Shown: positions 1-12,500 of the stretch, piece by piece | Layout: each line of letters starts with the position of its first letter | Numbering within the stretch: the stretch's first letter is position 1 | Origin: Nymphalis io | Taxonomy: Eukaryota; Arthropoda; Insecta; Lepidoptera; Nymphalidae | Direction: 5' to 3' | DNA length: 64,000 nt | Assembly (NCBI RefSeq): GCF_905147045.1 | Contig: NC_065914.1 | Span: 4,030,001-4,094,000 of the forward strand | Program-made: the position numbers and the translations under genes | The notes under the pieces: generated by a model | Seen by the model: only the letters and a program-made list of their open reading frames with translations | Told to the model about the DNA's origin: nothing | Databases searched by the model: none

Positions 1-51
1 TAACCCAGACCCAAAGCACCGCCACTAAAACTAATTATACAACACACTATA

Positions 52-290
52 CTACATTCCAATAGGAGAGAGATAAACAAACCCAAGATTTAGATATTCC
101 ATACGATTCGTTAACAGCCCTGCTGTATTATGTACTACAAACGGTTCTTGATTAATATATATTTACTTATAACACAGCACTATTCCACTTAATTACTTAC
201 ATGTAATTAATATTACGACCAAAGTTCTGATAACAAATTCGTCGAAATTCAAAACGGCATTTTATCACGAAACTATAATGAATACCAGAG
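52..290 (-). repeat. repeat family E
   Basis: Reverse copy covering the 3' half. Confidence 0.6.
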
Positions 291-414
291 ATTCTTTTGG
301 ACATGGACCAATGTCATGACAACTCAAGGTCAAAGTTGTTTATTTATCTTGACTCCTCCTTCCATTGGAATAGGCCATAATTACGATGATCCCGTGTCTC
401 GGAAAGTTACTGTT

Positions 415-495
415 ACTGTTCGGTTACTGTTCCATCAGATTATGAGAGTGAGAGAATTGTGCACTATAATATTTCCTGCGCAGTTGGCTACTCAG
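415..495 (+). mobile_element. SINE family D fragment
   Basis: Middle section (ATTATGAGAGTGAGAGAATT, GTGCACTATAATAT). Confidence 0.45.
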
Positions 496-559
496 TCATC
501 GGCCAGGAGGACATCAGTTATGAGGACACTTTGAAATATTTAAACAAATCTACACAAAC

Positions 560-661
560 CTGTGCGTTGACGAATTTGTAAGCTACCAGCATCTTCTTCT
601 TCTGATCCCTGGAATATTTTCTTAATGGTTCCTTCTTCTTTTCACCGATATTCATATCAGT
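560..661 (-). CDS. dia: dia coding exon 3
   Basis: A 34-codon exon with acceptor TTTCAG at 662-667 and donor GTTTGT at 554-559. It encodes TDMNIGEKKKEPLRKYS, then a lysine-rich stretch and VAYKFVNAQ. It joins exon 2 in phase 0 to recreate the FEEML-(x)-DMN block shared by Dia formins. No further dia exon is seen between 1 and 553. Confidence 0.83.
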
Positions 662-3496
662 CTGAAATCGTTAACATTGCTTTAACTTTTCATATTATTT
701 AACTTTCAATCTTATGTTAAAACTAGGTATCCGATTATCTATTCGAGAATGTACACAATGTATATCGTAATACATATAACTCTATTGGAATTATTTTCTC
801 CGAAATCTTCAAACAATAATCGTCATATTTCTGTCAATTTACACAAAACATTATTGAATTAGGGCCGCCTTGCCGGCTAGTGCAGAACATTATTCCCGAC
901 TGTACTAGCCGTCGTCGCGTTTGGACTTCACTACCACTTACCATCAGGTGGACCGCAGTAATTTGCTTTCCATAGACATAGTAGGAACTTTTAACTATTG
1001 CTTACGTCGCCAATGCGCCATCAACCTTGGGAACTAAGATGTTATGTCCCTTGTGCCTGTAATTACACTGGCTCACTCACCCTTCAAACCGGAACACAAC
1101 AATACCAAGTACTGCTGTTTTGCGGTAGAATATCTGATGAGTGTGTGGTACCTACCCAGACGGGCTTGCACAAAGCCCTACCACCAGTAAAATTAAACAT
1201 CAATATATGACGATTCAAAGGTTTTATGAGAGCTTATTTAAATACAGGATCCATTGATTTTATAAAATAAGTGTTATTAGATCCCCCAAGTATATAACTT
1301 GCCCAACGATAATATGTCACGGATTTCTGATACTCATTTAGGGTTAGATGAAACAAAACATATCGGAGGTCAATATCATATTGTGTCCATTACATCAACG
1401 CCTCGTACTTTGTTAATATTTGTTATTATAAATTAATTATGTACTGTTTGTATTCATAAAAAAGTTAGATTTATTTATATACATCCCATATTAAAAGGAT
1501 TCGTTGAATATATATTAAACGAAATATATAAAAATCGGTACAAAATATATATAATACTCACGAGCATCTCTTCAAATCTCCTCTCGAGCTGGTCATCATC
1601 CAACGCGTCTATCTTGTTGGTATACTCCGCGGCGGGCTCGTCGTCCTCCGCGCGGGGCTCCGCCCTTGGCACTGTGTCGTAGCCGCGATCGAGCCCCGCG
1701 CCCGCCTTCTTGGGCCGCCCGAACCATGTGTCCAGCTAGAAATATATTCGACAATTAGGTAAAAAGAAGTAATAAATTTTCTTGGTGGAAAGGACAAGAC
1801 TTTACCCGTGCAGTTCTGGCAAATTAGCGGTAAAAGTATATCCAAGGAGGGTTGGCATCAGGCACTGGCAGCTGTAAGTCACCCAAGCCGCAATTCTTAC
1901 AGTACCAGAAGATCAGTGCGAACCACGTACAAGTAAATTGATTAAGAGCAACCCAAAAATAGTAATGACGACGATGATATGATCATCACCGATTACGGAT
2001 ACGACGGACATTCTAAATAGACAGTGCTCAAGTGTGCGCGCAAACACAAATGCACTCTTTTTTTTTTTTTCTCATAATCTCATGGAACGACGATAAGAGC
2101 GGCCAGTAAGAGTTCAAGCACAATTCCGACGGCTTTACGCGCTTTCCGATCTAGAGTGTGTACGGTTATGAGCGCGCCTAAAACTACCAAAATTTCATAT
2201 ACCACACGCGCGAGAGAAATCTCTCGACACGCGATCACACTCCTATATTTTTTATTTCTTATTTTTATTTCTGTCTCAAGCGCTTCAGCGCCCGAATTAT
2301 AAAACAAACATATGTTTGAAGTATGGGTGACATGCGACAGGAGATGTTTTTCGCGAACAGAAAATGTAGTAAGCGCAAAAAGCTTTTTATTGTTATAAAA
2401 ATAAAACGAAAGGAAATGAATTTATAAGAAAAATCAAAAGGGGCAGCCCTCGAAATATAATTAATTATCCAGTTTTAATCTCAATAACCATTACGAGTAT
2501 AAATCAAAGAAATGTAAAAAATACAGGACAAGAAACAATTTTTATTCATTATCGTTTCTGATCCGACACAACCCTTGATAATATAGTAGTTATACATATA
2601 ATATTTAATTTTTATCTATAAACTGGATTTACCCTAATAAAATAAAAAAAAATAGCAATTAAGCCTAATACCCCCCCTCTTCCGCACTGCTGCTGAGAAT
2701 TTGCTAACTCCAAATTCTTATCCAATATTTTCCTATCAGACCAAAACCCAAAAGAGACCCAAAATTTGAACCTGAATGACCTCAGAATAGACTAGACCAA
2801 AGCAGTTAAGCTCAGTAGGTAAAGATTAAAAATCAATTACTGTTCGATGGCGTGTCTCATATGACTTTTATCATGGTCTCTGAATAAATTGAATACGTTA
2901 CGACATAAGGAAACAATGTCGTGAAATCATTGTCACTATTAAAACAAAGTGCCCCTTGCCTTGTCTGTCTGTCTGTACGGGATAAGCTCAAAAACTACCG
3001 AACGCATCGTTCATTAATTGGCTGAAATATGATAATGATTGTTGAACGTGTCGGAAAAAATCATAGTAACAGAGCTTTAATGGCATGTGTATAATATTAC
3101 GATTTTTTATATAATAAATAATAATTCTTTTGTTCGTTATTATCTTGTCACTTTTTAATTTTTCAGAACATAAATCATAAACACAGATAAAATATGCGTA
3201 GGTATGAAGCAGAGTTATGAAATTAGCTGGACTTTCTAACCACTGAGCTAACGAGCCTCAGCAGAGTAATAATATATAATTGCATATCACACGCGTACGC
3301 GTTTTTTACTACTTAATTCTATATATAAAATGGGTAATAGCTTTACATAATACTTATAACATGATTCAAGACGCTCGTTAATATATATATATATACAGGT
3401 GCGTTGCGGGTTTAAGGAGTGAGTACGCTCTTTTCTAGAAGTTGCCACTACCACCCATAGATATTAGCAATATAAGAAATATTAACCATTGTATTA

Positions 3497-3555
<59 letters not shown>

Positions 3556-6500
3556 ATATCTATGGGTGGTAGTGGCAACTTCTAGAAAAGAGCGTACTCA
3601 CTCCTTAAACCCGCAACGCACCTGTAAACCCTCGGTTGCAAATGTCCGAAAAACCGATATATAGATTTTAACTATTTTATATCGATACCAAGATGGCCCA
3701 GTGGTAAGAACGCGTAAATCTTAACCGATGATCGTGGGTGCAAAAACGGGCAAGCACCACTGAGTTTTCATGTGCTTAATTTGTGTTTATAATTCATCTC
3801 GTGCTTGACGGTGAAGGAAAACATCATGAGGAAACCTGCATTTGTCTAATTTTACTGAAATTCTGCTACATGTGTATTCCACCAACCCGCATTGGAGCTG
3901 TGTGGTGGAATAAGCTCCATACCTTCTCCTCAAAAGGGAGAGGAGGCCTTAGCCCAGCCGTGTGACATTCACAGGCTGTTACTAAACATATAGAAAACTT
4001 ACATACCGAAAACGGCGACTTTTCTCTGACATAATCACCAACAACTTTGATAGTATCCATTGTTTACAACATACATTAACAACAACACAACAAAACCGTC
4101 GAAACGTTTGTCGCTAAAACTGATGTCATAATGAACACAAGATCTGTCTTATACTGATTTTATCTTCTATAACATCATTATTATTTCGAGTGTGTATTAT
4201 TTTTAAACATGGATGTTTTCTTGGCTCAGTGGAACTACATTTTGCGGAATGAGTCATTAGTTTCTCACGTACCATATTAATGTCGTAAGAGAAGCGAAAC
4301 GAATGTGAATAAAAACCTTTTTTTATATATTACATGAACGGATAAATGGGCAAACGAGCAGGAGGCTAACCTATTGGAACGTGCAACACCCGAGGGTTTA
4401 CAGGTGCGTTGCGGGTTTAAGGAATGAGTACGCTCTTTTCTTGAAGTGGCCACTACCACCCATAGACATTAGCATTATAAGAAATATTAACCATTTCATA
4501 CATCATAAATGCGCCACCAACCTTGGGAACTAAGATGTTATGCCCCTTGTAACTGATAACATTAGCTTAAGCCAAAACGAAACAATTCGAAGTATTGCTG
4601 TTTAGCGTAAAATTTCATATAAATATAGAGCACAAAGCCCTATCACTTATAGCTTATTCCAACCACAGCAGGAATAAACCCAAATAAACAACTTTGACAC
4701 CGATATCAATTGACGCGAGATCTCGAATAATCTATGATATTCACTATGGATTCACGAAAAAATGTTTTCAATGTCCGCGAAGTTGTAATCGGAAATTCGA
4801 AAGTTATATGAATGGTGTTTTATTATCCGTAATCCGTAACAGCCTGTGAATGTCCCACTGCTGGGCTAAAGGCCTCCTCTCCTCTTTTTGAGGAGAAGGT
4901 TTGGAGCTTATTCCACCACGCTGCTCCAATGCGGGTTGGTAGAATTCACATGTGTCAGAATTTCAGTGAAATTAGACACATGCAGGTTTCCTCACGATGT
5001 TTTCCTTCACCGTAAAGCACGAGATGAATTATAATCACAAATTAAGCACATGAAAATTCAGTGGTGCTTGCCCGGGTTTGAACCCACGATCATCGGTTAA
5101 GATTCACGCGTTCTTACCACAGGGCCATCTCGGCTTTTATTATAAATTTGTTTTATTATAAATAAAGGTAAATTAATCAAGAACAGTTTTTAGTGCGTAA
5201 TACAGATGAACAATTAGAAAATCGCATGCAATTTTTAAATATACAGTTCGTTTATCTTTATTATTACTGCGATTAGAATAGGTTATAGAAAATTTATGTT
5301 TATGCTATTGGATCTTATGGCCTCGACAGTGGCCGGACTATGGATGCCTTCTATGAGTGCTATCATACATAGCTTCGTATGGCATATCTCTACGCATAGA
5401 GGTACCCTTACATTACAGAATCGCCGAAAATAAGGGTTGTATGTATGTATGTATGTATGTTATGTACTTGTCTTAATTCCGTAACCGTAACAGCCTGTGA
5501 ATGTCCCACTGCTGGGCTAAAGGCCTCCTCTCCTCTATTTGAGGAGAAGGTTTGGAGCTTATTACACCACGCTGCTCCAATGCGGGTTGGTGGAATACAC
5601 ATGTGGCAGAATTTCAGTGAAATTAGACACATGCAGGTTTCCTCACGATGTTTTCCTTCACCGTAAAGCACGAGATGAATTATAATTGCAAATTAAGCAC
5701 ATGAAAATTCAGTGGTGCTTGCCCGGGTTTGAACCCACGATCATCGGTTAGGATTCCCGCGTTCTTACCACTGGGCCATCTCGGCTCTTAATGAACTTGT
5801 CTTAATGAATAGTATAATAAAGTTTAACGGCTTTACCTATACATGTTGTTTATGGGGGGGGGGGGGGTGATTAGTTAAGCAATGCTGTCTTCTTTCGAAT
5901 ATCAAACCAATAATGACAGATGACCGAGACATATCATGATAGATATTGAACAATTATATATTATATAAAGTAGTGTACGACAGTATTAATAAGCTACAAG
6001 TACAATCGTTTGTATTCGTTACCATGGCAACGGTGATGCATTAATACCAACCTCAGCTGAGAGGAACCAGTTTATTGACCGTGAATAGAAGCCCTAGGAT
6101 ATATTACACACGGTTATACATATACATGATATTGTATATATAACCTTAAAAGCACGGTTTCAGCCGCATTTAACATTACTGGGAGCCAAGTCTGCTAATA
6201 AACTGTCACTTTTAATCGATACGTAATCGTCGCTGCTAAACCATTTTCTTATTGTACAACTTATACACGACGATCTAAGATTCGGTCGGGTTCAATAATA
6301 AGTAAATCTTACAGCGAACGCAATAGAGGTCATATTCGTATATCCTTGTATATCTTCCTCATAGTTTATGAAGTGATTAATAAACCTTACGTCATTGTAA
6401 TAAAGTCTACAATTGCGTAGCGATTTGTTTTAGATATGACTTTGTGTGACTTTCCTCGGACGGTGGTGACAATTGAATTGGCAGTTTTATAGATAGAATT

Positions 6501-9500
6501 AACATAAGACTTTGATCCTTAAATCTATGGGTGTAAAGTTTATTTTTTCAAGTTCGATCGGGATAGAATCGAGAACGTATCGTAACCGTTGAGTTATTAA
6601 AATTTGTCTCTTTGCTAACGTTAACATTACGCCCAAATGGGTCGTAAAGTTAACGTTAGCAGTAATAAATAGATAAGGACTTCACACTTCTCACCGAGAG
6701 CCGAGGTGACACGGTTCTGGGGCAAGTACCACTGAATTTTCATGTTTTTCATTTGTGTTTATGAGATGAATTCATCTCGATTTAATTCACTAAGCAATGT
6801 TGTAGCATTCAAATAACGTAGTAGAGTAGGACTCAAAAGACTTTTCCTCAAATAAAATAAACGTCTTAGGCCAACAGTCGGAAATATATAGATTGATGAT
6901 ACTTAGTTCAGGTTTTACTGAATATGAAGTTTATTGGGCGATTATTTATCAACATCAGTGGAAAATATGTATATAGATGTTTTTTGTTTTTTTTTCTAAA
7001 AAAATTTCTCTAAAATAATATGTATGTTTATGTAAATATTCAATCGTAAATAATTTCACAAAAAATTTAATGACATTAATGTATTTGTATATTTATGGAC
7101 TTGTAATTGTTAACGATTAACTTTATTTAATGGCTATATATAATGTGATCCTTTTACGAATGATGTGATAAACTATACTTAGTAGAACATTTGTCAAAAA
7201 ACCTTTTCAACCCCTATTTACCTGTCTATCTAATGTTTCTACTGTTGGTTGTCCAAAATAAAATAAATAATTATATTTTTTTTTATAGTATAGGAAGGCG
7301 GACGAGCATATGGGCCACCTGATGGGAAGTGGTCACCAAACGCCCATAGACATTGGCATTGTAAGAAATGTCAACCATCGCTTACATAGCCAATGCGCCA
7401 CCAAACTTGGGAACTAAGATTTTATGTCCCTTATGTTTGTAACACTGGCTCACTCACCCTTCAAACCGGAACACAACAATATCAAGTACTGCTGTTTTGC
7501 GGTAGAATATCTGATGAGTCGGTGGTACCTATCCAGACGAGCTTGCACAAAGCCCTACCCACCAGTAGGGTAATAAATAATACTTATTTCAAGGTTTACT
7601 AAATATGATGTTTAGTGGGCGATTAATTAAACAACAGTGTGTATCTATTATAAGGCCAATGTTTAGTAGCGGCCTTACTAACAAACGTTACTTAACATGT
7701 GATTAATTAAACAATTCTGCGTCTTCTTCTCTCGATTGTCAAATCAATAATAATAATAACAATAATGTCCTCCAGACTGATTTCAGCCACGGCGGCCAAT
7801 CACAAGAGAGATTAACCAACTACGCAGGAGATATTATAGTGGACAAGTGTGTGCGCACACACTGGTACACTCTCTATTCCCTAACTCTCATAATCCGATG
7901 GGACGGCAATCCGACACGACCGAAAAGTGTTCAGCCGCAGGACCAACGGCTTTACGTGCTTTCCGAGGCACGGGAGTATACACACTTCCAACTTCCAGAA
8001 TCCGGGCTGCTACTGAGAATTTTCTGACACAAAAACCCAATAACTTTTTATTGGCCCGACCTGGGAATTGAAACCACGACCGCCGGGTCTGCGTGCTCAC
8101 ATCAAGCCACTAGACCAACGAGGCAGTCAAATCAATAATGACAGATAAGTGACAATATTGACAGAAAGAGCAAGTAACGTTTACAAATATCACTGTGAAC
8201 TCGCTCTTTCTATCAATACTGTTTTGACATTCGAAAGAAAAGGACAGCAAACGTTTAACTAATCATTCTCTAATAAACATTTATAAGTTACGTCGTAGGT
8301 TATTCTGATATATAAATCAAAAATATATATAAATAAAGAACAATTTTAGTTATGACATACGGTATAATAACCAAACAGACACGATATCGGTTTGGTTACG
8401 ATCCTACATATATAGAATAGAAGGATGGAAGTTGCAATGAAAATTGAATCTGGAACATATAACTTATAAATTAGTACAATTGGACTGTCGAGATGAATTA
8501 TTTTTATATAAATAAAAGAATGGCTGACTTAACATATGACATAGCACAGCTCAAACTACTTGGCACAACAAGCACTATGATACGGATTCTTTTTAGACAG
8601 CAGGTCAGCACTAATAATAATAATAATATCCTGGGACGTTATTCACACACGGCCATCTGATCCCAAATTAATCTTGTACAAAGCTTTTGCTATGGAAACC
8701 AGACAACTGATATACTACATATACTACTTTTCTTTTGTAAATACATACTTATATAGATAATTACACTCAGATAATTAGACTCAGGACAAACAGACATGTT
8801 CATGCACAAAAATGTCTGTCCTGGGTGGGAATCGAACTCACAACCTTCGCCGTGAAAGGCAAGTATCTACCAACCACGCCGGCTCGTCGAAAAAAAACTA
8901 AGGATTTTTGAAAATTTAACCCCCAAGGTTTTTTAAGAGCTATGGAATTGTTATTTAGCAATTCTAAATGACGCGAGCGCGGGTAAGCCGTTGGTAATAT
9001 TAACCGAATGAAAACTCAGTCTTGCTTGCCCGAGTTTGAAAACGCAGTCTTCAGTTAAGATTATCGATTGTTAACCACTGAGCCATTTCATGGCCATTAA
9101 GTGATCATTTCCAAAAATGTCTTATAATTTTCTTACATTACACAATCAAAAATAAACTTTACATCCATTGATTTAAGGATCAAAGTCTTATGTTAATTCT
9201 ATCTATAAAACTGTCAATTCAATTGTCACCACCGTCCAAGGAAAGTCACACAAAATCATATTTAAAACAAATCGCTACGCAATTGTAGACTTTATTACAA
9301 TGACGTAAGGTTTATTAATCACTTCATAAACTATAAGGAAAATATGCAAGGATATACGAATATGACCTCTATTGCGTTCCCTATAAGATTTACTTTATTA
9401 TTGAATGTCGTTGTATATTTACACATGCCATATATTTACTGACGACGGTTTCAAGGTCGTTGACATTGACCCAAATGGTGCCTTGCGATGGGTAAAGATT

Positions 9501-12500
9501 TTTAATGAAGCATTTTTGATAATACTTTTCATTTACGGTTACTTGGTTGTAGGACTTTTTGCCCATCTGGGTGGGTACCACACGCTCATCGCATATTCTA
9601 CCGCCAAACAGCAAAACTTAGTATTTTTGTTAGGGTGAGTGAGCTAGTGCAATTACAGGCGCATGGGACAACATCTTAGTTCTCAAGGTTAGTGGCGCAT
9701 TGGCGATGTGAGGAACGGTTATCATTTCTTACAGCGCCAATGTCTATGGGCGATGGTGACCAGGTACCACCAGGTGACCTACATATATAAAAAAAATAAT
9801 AAAGGATTAAGATTTTCACTTTGGAATCAATAAAAATTAATTCTTGGTCTGTGATTTCAAAATAACTATATTAAGGCAATGGTAGGTAGACGCGAGATGG
9901 TCCAGTGGTTAAAACGCGTGAATCTTAACCGATGATCGTGGGTTCAAACCCGGGCAAGCACCACTGAATATTCATGTGCTTAATTTGTGTTTATAATTCA
10001 TCTCGTGCTTGACGGTGAAGGAAAACATCGTGAGGAAACCTGCATGTGTCTAATTTTATTGAAATTCTGCCACATGTGTATTCTACCAACCCGCATTGGA
10101 GCAGCGTGGTGGAATAAGCTCCAAAACTTCTCCTCAAAATGGAGAGGAGGCCTTAGCCGAGCAGTGTGACATTAACAGGCTGTTACTGTAAGGTAATGGT
10201 AATTTACACGTTATAAAAACAATCCTTATTTTTATTTTTCTCCGTCTTTTTGTCCGGAGTAATCTTCAAAACGGTTGAAAATATATAAATGTAAGACATT
10301 TGTTTTTATTCCAAGGTACCATATCGTTGATTTCATTAATCTAAATCGGTCAATCTATCAAAATGTTTTCGATGCGATGTTATTAGTTATACTACTTGTA
10401 ATTTTTAAGCCTGTGTCTTTGGGATTCAATACCAAATCTAATCAAAATTCGGTTTCCCTATGGTCTATACAATTTCATCATCATTAATTGAGAAGTTAAG
10501 ACATGGAAGCCTAACAAACAAACTAACTTTCACCTTAATGAAATTAAGTTAGGATGGAACTCGCATACAAGTAACGCGAAATGATAACGTTATAAAACTT
10601 ACATGGAAAACGCCGTCGAATAGTTCACGAACTATTAATTAAACAATACTGTTCTTCTTCTTTTGAATGTCAAATCATTGATGACATATAAAAAAATCTA
10701 AATAGCTAATAAGCAATGTTTTCAAGAAACCCGCAGTTATCGGTTTATATCAACTAGATTTCACCCGCGTTTGTTGTGGTGGGAACGATGTTGATAAATA
10801 AAGTATACGTTGATTTGTTTATACGTATGTGGGCAGGTCCTTAGGTAGTCAATTTGCCTTCCAAAACATGAATAGCTTAAATACAATGATTCCATCAACA
10901 AACATTACGTCAATCTTTCTATACAATGAAGCGAATCACGTCATCGACTTTTCTTATTGGACGAGCTCCAAGCTTTTTATTGATGTTTAAGGATAATACG
11001 CAGCACATAACATACATTATTCGTTGACAAACTCTTCCCACTCATATTCCACACTTTAAACGACCTCGATAATCCTTAAAAATAGGATAATCTCCAGAAG
11101 ATTCTAATGAGATGCCGTCAAATTCAGCTGATAGGTGATTGACAAAAACGTATCGGTTAATTTCAACCAAAGATTAGATGAAACGGGAGGGGGAATGAAT
11201 GCGCGAGCGCACCCGTAACCTCGTCATTTACGGAGAAGGAGGAACGTGGTAGATTTAGCCGGCAAGAATCCTATATATATTCTATCATCTCCGAGACGGG
11301 TAATAATATAAAAAAATGGGATCAAACCCGAGCTCCTCTGAATTTTCATGTGCTCAATTTGTGTTTAAAATTCATATTGCGCACCGGTTTAAGATAACTT
11401 TATAACGAGACATGCATGTTTCAGATAAAAATTTGCCATGTCTATCCATCAAACCGCATCGTTACAGCGTGGTGGAATAATTTGGTAAATGGTAGGCAGG
11501 CACCTTCTCCACAAGAGAAAGGACTTTTGACCAGCAGATCTGATCAGACCTTCGACTTTGCTCTCTGGACAATATTTTCCTTTTTAAAGAATATTGCACG
11601 CACAGAAGTGTGAGAATAAGCTTAGTTTGAGTATATATGTAGAAGGAGTGCAGAAAGTTTAAACTTCTGTATTGTAATATGTCTTACAAAGTAGATATAT
11701 ACTAATATTATAAATGGCAAAAGTAACTATGTCTGTTACGGTTTCAATATGAAACCACTGAACCGATTTTGATGAAAATCGTTATGAAGAAAGCTTGAAC
11801 TCCGAGGAAGGACATAGGCTTTACCTAACATCCGCTCCTACCCCCTAAAGGGAGTACGAAGCGAACAAGACTAATATTAAAATAAAACAAACTTGAACTT
11901 AACATTCATACTGCCAATGACGATAGCAAAACATATGTCACATTTAAAACGAATAACGTGTGTTTTTGTCATTTTGAATCTCATCTTTATAAGCAATGAA
12001 TTACGGTTGAATTTCGACTAATTCGCAAACACTATTAAAAAGTAAATATAAGATTTACATCTGTAAGAGAAGCTGATATACACTTAACACACACTTGCTT
12101 AACCTTATGTAAATATATTATCAATAACTATTAACGTACTTTTTTTTATAGAATAGAAAGGCGGACGAGCATATGGACCACCTGATGGTAAGTGGTCACC
12201 AACGCCCTTAGACATTGGCATTCTAAGAAATGTCAACCATCGCTTACATATCCAATGCGCCACCAACCTAGGGAACTAAGACTTTAAGTCCCTTGTGCCT
12301 GTAATTATACTGGCTCACTCACTCTTCAAACCGGAACACAACAATACCAAGTACTGCTGTTTTGCGGTAGAATATCTGATGAGTGGGTGGTATCTACCCA
12401 GACGAACTTGCACAAAGCCCTACCACCAGTAGGCTTAAGTACTTAACTTAATAAGTTCTTGCTTAAGCCGACACTATGTTAAATTAAAAAAAAAAACTCA

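Larger units (their letters stand above)
6291..9405. repeat. 2.6 kb segment between 250-base inverted repeats
   Basis: Arms 6291-6547 and 9148-9405 are reverse complements with few mismatches. The interior holds SINEs A, C and D and family-F repeats, but no coding frame. Confidence 0.85.

Noticed and set aside
3690..3775. Functional tRNA gene
   Set aside because: A- and B-box motifs belong to the head of family-B SINE; the same applies to heads of families C and D. No cloverleaf with proper acceptor stem was found.
10275..10487. 70-codon frame as a small gene
   Set aside because: No recognisable motif, weak hydrophobic stretch only, no supporting splice or promoter context.
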